DNA from: a virus
DNA length: 38,286 bases
IMG/VR virus record: IMGVR_UViG_3300034418_011806
Coordinates: 1-38,286 of that record
Direction: 5' to 3' (one strand)
Part shown: positions 23,741 to 29,964 of the stretch, in pieces
How the letters are laid out: the number at the start of each line of letters is the position of its first letter
Position numbering within the stretch: the first letter of the stretch is position 1
Program-made: the position numbers and the translations under genes
Notes under the pieces: generated by a model
Database searches by the model: none
What the model was told of the DNA's origin: nothing
What the model saw: only the letters and a program-made list of their open reading frames with translations

Positions 23741-23943
23741 CACAGTCCCGCCTCCTGCGTCATCCGCACCGCCTCAAGGATCAGCTCGACCTTTTGCCGC
23801 GTTTCCTTCTGTGGAAATCGCCCGGAAGACAGCCCCTTGGTGAAGGCGCTTTCGGAGATCCCTGCGCGCCGGGCCAGTTCAGCGCGGCTCAGCCCGCGCA
23901 GCTTGGTGCGGGCGTCTTCGAGGTCTTGCCAGGATTTTTTCAT
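23740..23943 (-). CDS. Cro-like HTH regulator
   Basis: This 67-aa protein is the first gene of the leftward operon, divergent from the repressor gene. Residues about 17-40 form a textbook HTH, LSRAELARRAGISESAFTKG. Size, position and HTH fit a Cro-type repressor that favours lytic growth. Its ATG at 23943 is about 100 bp from the repressor start; the shared interval has a CACGTG operator and TTGACG box. Confidence 0.8.
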   Translation of the reverse strand: MKKSWQDLEDARTKLRGLSRAELARRAGISESAFTKGLSSGRFPQKETRQKVELILEAVRMTQEAGL

Positions 23944-23967
23944 GCCAAATCACCATCTGAAAGCGTT

Positions 23968-24023
23968 GCCTTGTTAGCTGTCTTGTGATTTGGGTAACAT
24001 CGTCAAGCATTTTGTCACGTGAT
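23968..24023 (-). promoter_or_regulatory. Putative leftward early promoter with CACGTG operator
   Basis: On the minus strand ATCACGTGAC (24023-24014) is followed after a short AT-rich stretch by GCTTGACG (TTGACG at 24006-24001), heading into the Cro-like gene. At the rightward promoter the same order (GTCACGTGACA then CTTGACA) occurs, which suggests that the same regulator controls both. No canonical -10 box is obvious here. Confidence 0.5.
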
Positions 24024-24045
24024 GTTTTGTAGAGTGACGCGTTCT

Positions 24046-24675
24046 ATGCTCCGCCTTGTGGATAACGTTCGGCGCAAACAATTAGCCTGGTTGCAGGCAA
24101 TCTATGACGAGACCGGCTGGAACCAGTCCGAGCTCGCACGCCGTGGTGGCTTCTCCCACGCAACCCTGTCGCGCTTTAAGAATGACGCCAACAATAGCGC
24201 CAAGCTGGACACCGACACCGTCGCCAAAATTCTGGCTGTGTCACCCATTCCGCACTATGAAAACAGCCGCGCGCAGATCCCGCAGGGTTTTACCGAGCGC
24301 GAAGCCGAGCCGATACGGGAAGACACACTTGTCGACCTTACTGTTGCGCGCATGGTGACGGCTGCAAAAGTCGGGCAAAACGCTGTTGATGCTTGGGTTT
24401 TGCATAATCGCGCGATAGAAAACCTCGGCTATTTGCCGGGCGATATCGTGATGGTTGACCTCAATGCCAAACCCGAGGCCGGCGACGTCGTCTGCGCTCA
24501 GGTGTTCGATCGCATGGGCAATCCAGAAACTGCTTTTCGCGTCTATTACCCGCCCTATCTGATGGGCGCTTCCAATGAGCGCATCTATCTCCGCCCCATT
24601 CCCGTTGATGATCGGGTCCTGGTGCGAGGGGTGGTGATTGCCAGCATCAGACCGCGATTACGCCTAGCTTCTTAG
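24046..24675 (+). CDS. CI-type repressor with HTH and S24/LexA-like domain
   Basis: This 209-aa protein is divergent from the Cro-like gene. N-terminal residues about 20-45 form an HTH, WNQSELARRGGFSHATLSRF. The C-terminal 110 residues follow the LexA/S24 fold: WVLHNRAIENLGYLPGDIVM, then PEAGDVVCAQVF, and FRVYYPPYLM. Where self-cleaving repressors have G-x-SM just before the PGD motif, this protein has HNRAIENLGYLPGD. The catalytic lysine position seems to be arginine (FRVYY). It is therefore probably not self-cleaving. I start at ATG 24046; an in-frame GTG at 24019 would overlap the operator. No clear ribosome site is visible. Confidence 0.8.
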   Translation: MLRLVDNVRRKQLAWLQAIYDETGWNQSELARRGGFSHATLSRFKNDANNSAKLDTDTVAKILAVSPIPHYENSRAQIPQGFTEREAEPIREDTLVDLTVARMVTAAKVGQNAVDAWVLHNRAIENLGYLPGDIVMVDLNAKPEAGDVVCAQVFDRMGNPETAFRVYYPPYLMGASNERIYLRPIPVDDRVLVRGVVIASIRPRLRLAS

Positions 24676-24823
24676 CCAAAACCAATTTTCAGATGCTCAA
24701 TTTTCAATGCGCTTGTCACGTGACTTGTTGCACGTGTAACATTGTGTCACGTGACATACTTGACAGAATGTAACCTGTGTAACATTCTTCCGGTGATTTA
24801 TCGGCAAATCACAGGAGCATCAC
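24676..24823 (+). promoter_or_regulatory. Rightward promoter with three CACGTG operators
   Basis: The gap contains GTCACGTGAC at 24715-24724, TTGCACGTGTAA at 24728-24739 and TGTCACGTGACA at 24745-24756, with centres 14 and 17 bp apart. Four bases after the last operator comes TTGACA (24760-24765), then a 17-bp spacer and CATTCT (24783-24788). This is a good candidate for the promoter of the excisionase-integrase operon, repressed by the CI-type protein. A further partial copy (TCACGTGAC, 24820-24828) overlaps the GTG start of the next gene. Confidence 0.7.
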
Positions 24824-25165
24824 GTGACCGATATCGCTTCGGGCAAGGCAACCGCCCTCACCAACCTGCTGCAATTCAATCCCAACGGCTCGATGGTCTG
24901 CACCGCAGGCCAGGTTGCCCAGCTGCTGGGCATGTCGGCCCGCAGCTTTGATCGTCAGCGCGCGGCACTGATCGCCGCCGGTTTTCCCAGCAAGCTGCCC
25001 GGCACCAATGGCTGGAGCCGCCCCGCCGTCGTCGCCTGGATCACCAGCAACGGTGCCCCGCCACCCAAGGCCGGTGCCATCGCCGTGGGTGACCCCGAGA
25101 TTGACGCCCATGTCACCAGGCTGGAAGCCAACTATGTGCAGCCCAGCCATGCGCGGGCGTCCTAG
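24824..25165 (+). CDS. Excisionase/CII-like winged-HTH protein
   Basis: This 113-aa protein is the first gene of the rightward operon. Residues about 25-75 form a winged HTH, CTAGQVAQLLGMSARSFDRQ followed by ...GTNGWSRPAVVAWI, similar to AlpA/excisionase-type domains. It may bend DNA for excision or activate the switch. The GTG start at 24824 has AGGAG 7 nt upstream and lies in a partial CACGTG site. The integrase follows three genes later. Confidence 0.65.
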   Translation: MTDIASGKATALTNLLQFNPNGSMVCTAGQVAQLLGMSARSFDRQRAALIAAGFPSKLPGTNGWSRPAVVAWITSNGAPPPKAGAIAVGDPEIDAHVTRLEANYVQPSHARAS

Positions 25166-25167
25166 CC

Positions 25168-25467
25168 ATGGTCGTCGTTGCTCAAAATCCTGTTGTTCTG
25201 CGTCCGCGTGAATTCCTGTCCGACAACCAGGTGGCGTTGTTGCGCCAGCTGGTCGCCTCCGGCCCGGCCACCAAGGTCAAGAACGGCTGGATGCTGGGCG
25301 GCAAGTTTCATCGGATCGCCACTCTCAAGGCGCTCGAAACCAACAATCTGGCCCATGCCAGTTATCGTTTCGGCAAGCACCGGCTCGAAAGCACCGCCAG
25401 CGGGCGGGCTGTCGTCCAGGCGCTCGACGAACCCAGATCGCGGCGGCCGCCCCTCCCTCGGCGCTAG
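25168..25467 (+). CDS. Small conserved phage protein, possible DNA-binding
   Basis: This 99-aa protein starts MVVVAQNPVVLRPREFLSDN. The core VASGPATKVKNGWMLGGKFH followed by RIATLKALETNNLA has the helix-then-basic-loop style of a winged helix with a conserved GGKFHRIATL motif. The family is common in temperate phages; its role is unclear. It begins 2 nt after the excisionase-like stop with a weak ribosome site, so it is probably coupled. Confidence 0.65.
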   Translation: MVVVAQNPVVLRPREFLSDNQVALLRQLVASGPATKVKNGWMLGGKFHRIATLKALETNNLAHASYRFGKHRLESTASGRAVVQALDEPRSRRPPLPRR

Positions 25468-25538
25468 CTGCGGGGCGGCACCAAGTCCCCAAGCGAGTGC
25501 CGCCCATTTTTCTTCCCTCACACGCAAGGATCACTGCC

Positions 25539-25721
25539 ATGGGCTTTCCCATTCTCAAAAACTGGTCTGTCAAACGCAGCGGCGCCGCCATGACGCTTAT
25601 GAGCACTGCAGAAGACGGGCAACAGCTCAGGCTGACGGTTTTCGATATCCACCGCAACCACAGCACAGGCGGCAAGACCATAGCCACTACAGCTGACGGC
25701 AAGTCCTACGAGCTGCTCTGA
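25539..25721 (+). CDS. Small hypothetical protein before integrase
   Basis: This 60-aa protein (MGFPILKNWSVKRSGAAMTL, then LTVFDIHRNHSTGGKT) appears to be a small beta-rich fold. I start at ATG 25539, with AGGA 8 nt upstream, rather than the in-frame ATG at 25497, which has no ribosome site. Function unknown. It is followed by the hairpin-rich gap before integrase. Confidence 0.6.
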   Translation: MGFPILKNWSVKRSGAAMTLMSTAEDGQQLRLTVFDIHRNHSTGGKTIATTADGKSYELL

Positions 25722-25734
25722 GCCAAAAAATCCG

Positions 25735-25842
25735 ACTGACTGGCAGGCATTGAACCCCCTTCAATCCTGTCCGCCCTCGCTCCAGTCAGTTGTTTAGCCC
25801 GGCGGGATGGTCATGACCTCCTGCCAGCGTACCCGCCGGGCT
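25735..25842 (+). promoter_or_regulatory. Two inverted repeats upstream of integrase
   Basis: A 9-bp inverted repeat, ACTGACTGG (25735-25743) with CCAGTCAGT (25782-25790), encloses 38 nt. A second, 11-bp repeat, AGCCCGGCGGG (25796-25806) with CCCGCCGGGCT (25832-25842), encloses 25 nt that include the palindrome GGTCATGACC. They fill the 161-nt gap before the integrase ATG. Likely roles are an attenuator controlling integrase expression or integrase/Xis binding sites. Confidence 0.6.
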
Positions 25843-25882
25843 CAATCTTTTGCCGACCGTCCCCACGCTGCGGAGTGAGTGC

Positions 25883-27148
25883 ATGTTTATGGGCAAGATT
25901 ACCGTTTCCGTTCCCCTGATCACCTGGCGTGATGGCCGCCCCCGCTTTTCGCCCGGGCCGCGCCTGCGCAAGCCGCCCTTTTCCATGAAGGGCGAGGATC
26001 TGCGCCATGGGCCCAATGGCGCCTGGTTCACGCTCGAGGAAGCCATGGCCTGGAGCGCGGCGCGTCAGGCGCTGATCGCCCAGGCCGAGGCCGCTGCCCC
26101 CAAAGAGGCGCGCCGCATCGTGGCGCGTGGCACCAGCCATGTCACGCTGGCCGAGCTGTTCGATCGCTGGTTCAAGGAACCGCGCATGAAGGGCGTGGCC
26201 GTGGTTGAGGGCCGCAAGCAACGCCGCCCGCTCTCGGCCAACACCGTCGCCAATTATCGCCAGGGCGCCAAACGGCTTGAACAGCTCGACAAGGGCACCA
26301 TCTGGTTTTCGCCGGCGGCGGCCATCACGCCCACCGTGCTGGCCGGTGTATTCCATCGCATTGAGGTGTTGCATGGCCTCTCCAGCGCCAGGGGTGCCCG
26401 GGCCACGCTGTCGGCCATGTTCGGCTGGTCCATCGGCGCGGGGCTGCACAAGGGCGCCAATCCGGTCGCGGCCATGAGCCAGACCATGCCCGTGCCGCCC
26501 CCGCGTATCCGCTTCGGCTCGATCGACGAACTCAAGCACCTGGTCGCCGCGGCCGATGCCATTGGCCGCCCCGAAATTGGCGATGCCATCATGCTGGGCC
26601 TGTGGACCGGCCAGCGCCAGAATGATCGCCTGCTGCTGGTCGAGGATCAGCAGGGCGCCGACGGCATCGGCTTTCGCCAGCATAAAAAGGGCGGCCAACC
26701 GCTGCTGATCCCCGCCGCCCCGGAGCTGAGCGTGCGCCTGCGCGCCATCCGCCATCGGCGGCGCGACTGGAAGGTCAATTTCCCCCTGGTCGTGGTCGAT
26801 GAGCGCCAGCGCCAGCCCTTCACCGCCAGCTGGTATCGCCACACTTTCGCGCGCGTCCGCGATTTTGCCGCCACGGGCAAGGGTATTCACGAGCTGACCA
26901 GCACGCCGGTCACCATCACGCCCATGCCCAGCCTCGCCGATTTCCACGATCAGGACCTGCGCGACACGGCGGTGACCTGGCTGGCCCTGGCCGGCTGCAC
27001 CATCCCCCAGATCGGCTCGATCACCGGGCATAGCCCCAAAACCATCGAGCAGGTCCTCAAACACTACCTGGGCATGCACCCCGAGCTGGCCCGCTCGGCC
27101 ATCGCCAGGCTGGTCGCCTGGTACGACGAAAAGGGAGAAGCCAAGTGA
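25883..27148 (+). CDS. int: Tyrosine-family site-specific integrase
   Basis: This 421-aa recombinase inserts the phage at attP/attB. The N-terminal half has arm-binding and core-binding segments (LAELFDRWFKEPRMKG; SANTVANYRQGAKRLEQLDK). The catalytic half has the first arginine in LWTGQRQNDR (R245) and the second in HDQDLRDTAVTW (R360). The histidine is in ITGHSPKT (H383) and the nucleophile in LKHYLGMHPE (Y395). The residue three before R360, usually His, is Gln, with a His two residues further upstream. ATG 25883 has GGAG 7 nt before it. The stop overlaps the next gene's GTG by 4 nt. Confidence 0.93.
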   Translation: MFMGKITVSVPLITWRDGRPRFSPGPRLRKPPFSMKGEDLRHGPNGAWFTLEEAMAWSAARQALIAQAEAAAPKEARRIVARGTSHVTLAELFDRWFKEPRMKGVAVVEGRKQRRPLSANTVANYRQGAKRLEQLDKGTIWFSPAAAITPTVLAGVFHRIEVLHGLSSARGARATLSAMFGWSIGAGLHKGANPVAAMSQTMPVPPPRIRFGSIDELKHLVAAADAIGRPEIGDAIMLGLWTGQRQNDRLLLVEDQQGADGIGFRQHKKGGQPLLIPAAPELSVRLRAIRHRRRDWKVNFPLVVVDERQRQPFTASWYRHTFARVRDFAATGKGIHELTSTPVTITPMPSLADFHDQDLRDTAVTWLALAGCTIPQIGSITGHSPKTIEQVLKHYLGMHPELARSAIARLVAWYDEKGEAK

Positions 27149-27384
27149 GTGCATCATTGGCACAGGCTCACGCTGACGTGCGGACAGCGCAGCGACGTGA
27201 AGTTGAAGTTCTGGCCCGCGACTATCCGCTTAATGGCGATGTCTATTGGAAGCGCGGCCGGCACACCCATCAGGGCAAAGTTATCAACCATGGCCAGTTG
27301 AGCCCGCACCTTTGGGCGATCAACGTCAATACCGGCAAGGAAGTTAAGGTCAGCAGCTTTGACATAATCGAGGCCATGAAATGA
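27145..27384 (+). CDS. Small hypothetical protein, int operon gene 1
   Basis: This 79-aa protein has a GTG start within the integrase stop (GTGA) and a stop inside the next start (ATGA). Its centre, NGDVYWKRGRHTHQGKVINH, is a short basic beta-type segment followed by LWAINVNTGKEVKVSSFDII. The style is that of a small nucleic-acid-binding or SH3-like fold. Family not recognised. Confidence 0.65.
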   Translation: MSASLAQAHADVRTAQRREVEVLARDYPLNGDVYWKRGRHTHQGKVINHGQLSPHLWAINVNTGKEVKVSSFDIIEAMK

Positions 27385-27578
27385 CCGCCCGCGTCTTCGC
27401 CCTGCACCCGGAGCCGCCCGTCAATCCGCGCGAGCGGCTGGCCGACGCCTACCTGCGCTTTCTGCTGGCCAACCAGGTGCCGCCATCCCCCTCCGAGCTG
27501 ATCGATCAGCTCACCCACACCACCGATCCCGCCCAGCGCCAGGCGCTGGCCGATCAACTCGCCAGGAGCGCCCCATGA
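27381..27578 (+). CDS. Small hypothetical protein, int operon gene 2
   Basis: This 65-aa helical protein (NPRERLADAYLRFLLANQVP, then SELIDQLTHTTDPAQRQALA) has 4-nt ATGA overlaps at both ends. It has no recognised motif and no independent ribosome site is needed. Confidence 0.65.
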   Translation: MTARVFALHPEPPVNPRERLADAYLRFLLANQVPPSPSELIDQLTHTTDPAQRQALADQLARSAP

Positions 27579-27889
27579 GCAAACGCCGCGAACTGACATG
27601 GATCGAACGGCGCGACTGCGCCTTGGCCATCGACATGATCGAGCGCGAACTCGCGGCGATGCCTGCCTTTGCCAGTGATGCTGATGGCTGGCTGGCCCGC
27701 AAGAAATATGTCCACGCGATGATGGACCGCCTCGAAGACCTGCTCGGCCTGACGATTGAGGACAACTGGAATGGCGCCGTCGTTCGGGGCAATGGCGTGC
27801 GCGCCACCAGCACCAGCAGCGTTTCCGGAGCCCTGCAGAACTGGGTCACTGCTGCCAAAAAGCGTCTCGCGCCGGCGGTGTCATCATGA
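27575..27889 (+). CDS. Small hypothetical protein, int operon gene 3
   Basis: This 104-aa protein has a basic N-terminal helix (MSKRRELTWIERRDCALAID), an aromatic/basic centre (GWLARKKYVHAMMDRLEDLL) and a serine-rich then basic C-terminus. ATGA overlaps tie it to both neighbours. Family unknown. Confidence 0.6.
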   Translation: MSKRRELTWIERRDCALAIDMIERELAAMPAFASDADGWLARKKYVHAMMDRLEDLLGLTIEDNWNGAVVRGNGVRATSTSSVSGALQNWVTAAKKRLAPAVSS

Positions 27890-27996
27890 GCCAGCAAAGA
27901 GCCCTGCTCAAGGGCATGTTCTGGGGCGCGGTACTCACTGTGGTGCTGGTCTGGCTGGCGTGGCCTGTCGTCACTGGCCGGTGGGATCTGCTATGA
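27886..27996 (+). CDS. 36-aa single-span membrane micro-protein
   Basis: A short frame exactly fills the interval between two annotated genes, with ATGA overlaps on both sides. The peptide starts MSQQRALLKGMFWGAVLTVV and has one hydrophobic helix (FWGAVLTVVLVWLAWPVVT) preceded by a positive N-terminus, so an N-in single-span membrane peptide is expected. It could be a small regulator or a superinfection factor; function is unknown. Confidence 0.65.
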   Translation: MSQQRALLKGMFWGAVLTVVLVWLAWPVVTGRWDLL

Positions 27997-28298
27997 CCCC
28001 GCCCATTGCCCGCTGGTCTACCAGCCCCCGCGCCAATCTATTGCCGCCCACCATAGTGGCGCTGCTGCGCGCCGCCAGCAATGCGGCCCGGGCCAATCGC
28101 CCGCTCCGCTATCACAAGCTGGGGTTTTACGATCCACGGCGTGTCAACGTGCTCGATGTCCATAGCTTTGCCACGGCCCGCGCGGCCGAACGGCGCGGCC
28201 TGGTACAGACCAGCGGCGAAGCCCCCTTCCGCATTCTCCACATAACCGGCCTCGGCCTCGACGCCCAGGCCCGGCTGAACCGAAAGGCCAGACCATGA
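27993..28298 (+). CDS. Small hypothetical protein, possible winged helix
   Basis: This 101-aa protein starts MTPPIARWSTSPRANLLPPT. The later HSFATARAAERRGLVQTSGE followed by APFRILHITGLGLDAQARL resembles a winged-helix pattern with a beta wing and a final T.LG..A. It may bind DNA. ATGA overlaps join it to the membrane micro-protein and the zinc-finger gene. Confidence 0.6.
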   Translation: MTPPIARWSTSPRANLLPPTIVALLRAASNAARANRPLRYHKLGFYDPRRVNVLDVHSFATARAAERRGLVQTSGEAPFRILHITGLGLDAQARLNRKARP

Positions 28299-28597
28299 CC
28301 CAGCGCACCTGCCGCGCCTGCGGCTGCACCGAGAGCCACGCCTGCCATAACGACATCGATGGCGCCTGCTGGTGGATCGCGCCCGACTTGTGCAGTCATT
28401 GCCAGCTGACGGCCGCTGCCCTGGGCGCCAAGATAAATGTTGCCCAGGATCTGGGTGGCGATCTGGTCAGCCTCGAGCTGCGCCACGCCCTGCAGCTGCA
28501 GAAGATGACGACCTGGCTGCTGCAGCTGCCGACCGCCAATACCATCGACCAGATCTATGCCTGCGTGCAGGCGGTGGCGGCAAAGGCAAACGCATGA
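28295..28597 (+). CDS. Small zinc-ribbon-like phage protein
   Basis: This 100-aa protein has an N-terminal cysteine cluster, CRACGCTESHACHNDIDGAC, followed by APDLCSHC. The C-x2-C ... C-x2-C spacing with C.W/WW..PDLCS.C is a known small phage and plasmid zinc-ribbon pattern. The rest is helical (LELRHALQLQKMTTWLLQLP). The role is unknown. Four-nt overlaps join it to both neighbours. Confidence 0.7.
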   Translation: MTQRTCRACGCTESHACHNDIDGACWWIAPDLCSHCQLTAAALGAKINVAQDLGGDLVSLELRHALQLQKMTTWLLQLPTANTIDQIYACVQAVAAKANA

Positions 28598-28893
28598 CCG
28601 AGGCACCTAAACCTGCGCACTGCTACTACGATGTCGATGGCAGGATTTGGAGTGTCGAGGGTTTTTGGTGCCATCCTCAGCATCGGCCGTATCACAAGGG
28701 CTGGAGCGGCGAATATGTCATCGCCCAGGAGTACGGAAACTTCAAGAACGAAATCCGACTTGTGAAACTAGAAGACTGGCCCAGCGAATATACACTCGCC
28801 TGGGCCCCAATGCGGGTCTGCCAGTTTTGCGGGTTCACACGCATGATGCCGTGTGCGACGCGCCAAAGGTGCCCGAACCTTGGCTCGATTTAA
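28594..28893 (+). CDS. Small protein with C-terminal cysteine motif
   Basis: This 99-aa protein has an aromatic, charged first half (VDGRIWSVEGFWCHPQHRPY, then GWSGEYVIAQEYGNFKNEIR). It ends CQFCGFTRMMPCATRQRCPN, a C-x2-C / C-x5-C cluster able to bind zinc. It is the last gene of the rightward operon. Its stop overlaps the convergent lipoprotein gene's stop by 4 nt, leaving no room for a terminator. Confidence 0.65.
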   Translation: MTEAPKPAHCYYDVDGRIWSVEGFWCHPQHRPYHKGWSGEYVIAQEYGNFKNEIRLVKLEDWPSEYTLAWAPMRVCQFCGFTRMMPCATRQRCPNLGSI

Positions 28894-29261
28894 CCCGCAG
28901 GCGCAAAGGTGATACCGCATTTCTTGATGCGGTTGACCTGCTCGATCGCCTGCATTTCGCCCTTGAGGCGCGCGACCTCGGCCGCGTCGGCGCCGTCGCC
29001 CTTCATGAAGAAGGCAGCCGGCCAGAACAGCACCAGGGCCACCGTCGTCATGGCCGCGTCCTGTCCCCGGTTCTTGTCCTGCTGGCCGAATGCAGTGGCG
29101 GCGCGGGCCGAAACGCCCTCGGCCTCGGTGCGCAATTGACTGCAGCTCAAATTCTCATAGAGCCCAGTCGACACATAGGCCGGCGCAATATCCTTGGGCG
29201 GCGTGGCGCACCCGGCAAGCATCACGGCGGCCACAGCGCCGATGGCAATAGATCTGTTCAT
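28890..29261 (-). CDS. Lipoprotein (bacterial-type cargo next to attP)
   Basis: This 123-aa protein has a lipoprotein signal MNRSIAIGAVAAVMLAGC, with Cys18 as the lipidation site. The mature part starts ATPPKDIAPAYVS and contains a second hydrophobic segment (MTTVALVLFWPAAFF) followed by LKGEMQAIEQVNRIKKCGI. I recognise this as a widespread chromosomal lipoprotein family (CATPPKDIAPAYVS...SC.QL...ALVLFWPA.FF.KGD). It is likely lysogenic-conversion cargo, although an outer-membrane lysis role is possible. ATG 29261 has GGGGGAG 6 nt upstream; an in-frame start at 29294 lacks one. It is separated from the lysis genes by attP. Confidence 0.8.
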   Translation of the reverse strand: MNRSIAIGAVAAVMLAGCATPPKDIAPAYVSTGLYENLSCSQLRTEAEGVSARAATAFGQQDKNRGQDAAMTTVALVLFWPAAFFMKGDGADAAEVARLKGEMQAIEQVNRIKKCGITFAPAG

Positions 29262-29286
29262 TGAAAGCTCCCCCAAAGCCTGCAGG

Positions 29287-29301
29287 TTAAGCAAAAGTTA
29301 A
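29287..29301 (-). promoter_or_regulatory. CtrA-type box upstream of the lipoprotein gene
   Basis: The minus strand reads TTAACTTTTGCTTAAC, a perfect TTAA-N7-TTAA followed by C, the published consensus for the alphaproteobacterial cell-cycle regulator CtrA. It lies 26 bp before the start codon, very close for an activating site and placed well for repression. Such an AT-rich box is unexpected in this GC-rich sequence. Confidence 0.45.
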
Positions 29302-29347
29302 TGGCTATGTCCATCGGCTTGACTGCAGGCGAAAGCTGCCATGAACA

Positions 29348-29390
29348 GAACATGCACAGAACAGGCGCATCGCACATGCGACATGCGACG
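29348..29390. repeat. Short repeats beside attP (possible integrase arm sites)
   Basis: A dense cluster of short repeats lies about 100 bp from the tRNA half: AGAACATGC / AGAACAGGC (29348 on) and the tandem ACATGCG ACATGCG ACG (29374-29390). An inverted GTCGCACGT follows at about 29412. Arm-type integrase or Xis sites typically form such clusters next to the core; the assignment is inferred from location. Confidence 0.45.
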
Positions 29391-29446
29391 GCTCAATAGG
29401 CGAGTTTGTTCGTCGCACGTTCCGCATTCAACACGGCAGCAACCTC

Positions 29447-29475
29447 TTGCAAACGTCCGGTGCGCCTGCTATCTG
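29447..29475 (+). promoter_or_regulatory. Promoter in front of the attP tRNA half
   Basis: TTGCAA (29447-29452), a 17-bp spacer and TATCTG (29470-29475) lie 10 bp before the first base of the tRNA-Thr half. The spacing is ideal for a sigma70-type tRNA promoter. If integration joins this to the rest of the host tRNA, the tRNA would be expressed from the phage promoter. Confidence 0.6.
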
Positions 29476-29485
29476 CGGACCCGTT

Positions 29486-29527
29486 GCCGCATTAGCTCAG
29501 TTGGTAGAGCACATCATTCGTAATGAT
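29486..29527 (+). other. attP core: 5' half of tRNA-Thr(CGT)
   Basis: These 42 bases read as the start of a tRNA: acceptor strand GCCGCAT, D-arm GCTCAGTTGGTAGAGC, and anticodon arm with loop TTCGTAA (anticodon CGT, Thr codon ACG). The match ends near the 3' side of the anticodon stem (ATGAT then ATGTACG). There is no variable loop, T-arm or CCA in what follows, so this is not a complete tRNA gene. The most likely meaning is the phage attachment site for a host tRNA-Thr(CGT), carrying the 5' half rather than the more usual 3' half. Confidence 0.8.
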
Positions 29528-29586
29528 ATGTACGATCAACAATTTCAATAGCTTATCTAATCATATCGCGCGAAAGCACCGGCAAA

Positions 29587-29955
29587 TCATTGGCTTTTCG
29601 CGCGGCGTTCTGCCTCAAGCACGGCGGTCAGCGCAGCCACGGAATTGGACAGGTCGATGACATTGCTCTGCAGCCTGTCGAGCTGGGCCTTTATCTCGGT
29701 CTGGTCGCGATCGCTGCGCAGCAGATTGCTTGTTCCGGCCTGTTTGAGCAGGGCAAGATCCTGGCCATAGCTTGCCAGCGTGTGCTCATTGGTCACGACG
29801 CGCAGGGTCAGTTGCGTCGCCGCATCGGCCTGGCTGCTGAAATACCAGCCGCCAATGGCCATCATGATGGTGAGCACCGGGCCGACCAGCACCATGCTGA
29901 TCCGCGTGAAAGCCGTCAGCCCCTTGTTTTCGATGATCCGTTCTGCCGGGCTCAT
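29587..29955 (-). CDS. Single-span membrane protein with coiled coil (spanin/lysis accessory)
   Basis: This 122-aa protein has a transmembrane helix near the N-terminus (ISMVLVGPVLTIMMAIGGWY), then a long charged helical region (LALLKQAGTSNLLRSDRDQT, KAQLDRLQSNVIDL). The layout fits an inner-membrane spanin (Rz-like) or holin-accessory protein. ATG 29955 has AGG about 8 nt upstream, within 10 nt of the holin stop. It is the last gene of the lysis unit before attP. Confidence 0.6.
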   Translation of the reverse strand: MSPAERIIENKGLTAFTRISMVLVGPVLTIMMAIGGWYFSSQADAATQLTLRVVTNEHTLASYGQDLALLKQAGTSNLLRSDRDQTEIKAQLDRLQSNVIDLSNSVAALTAVLEAERRAKSQ

Positions 29956-29964
29956 GCTGGCCAC

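Noticed and set aside
25811-27163. 450-codon minus-strand ORF opposite integrase
   Set aside because: It is antisense to a clear tyrosine recombinase; the product has no domain pattern and arises from GC-rich codon bias.
29486-29527. Phage-encoded functional tRNA
   Set aside because: The sequence stops at the anticodon stem; no variable loop, T-arm or 3' acceptor strand follows, so it cannot fold as a full tRNA.
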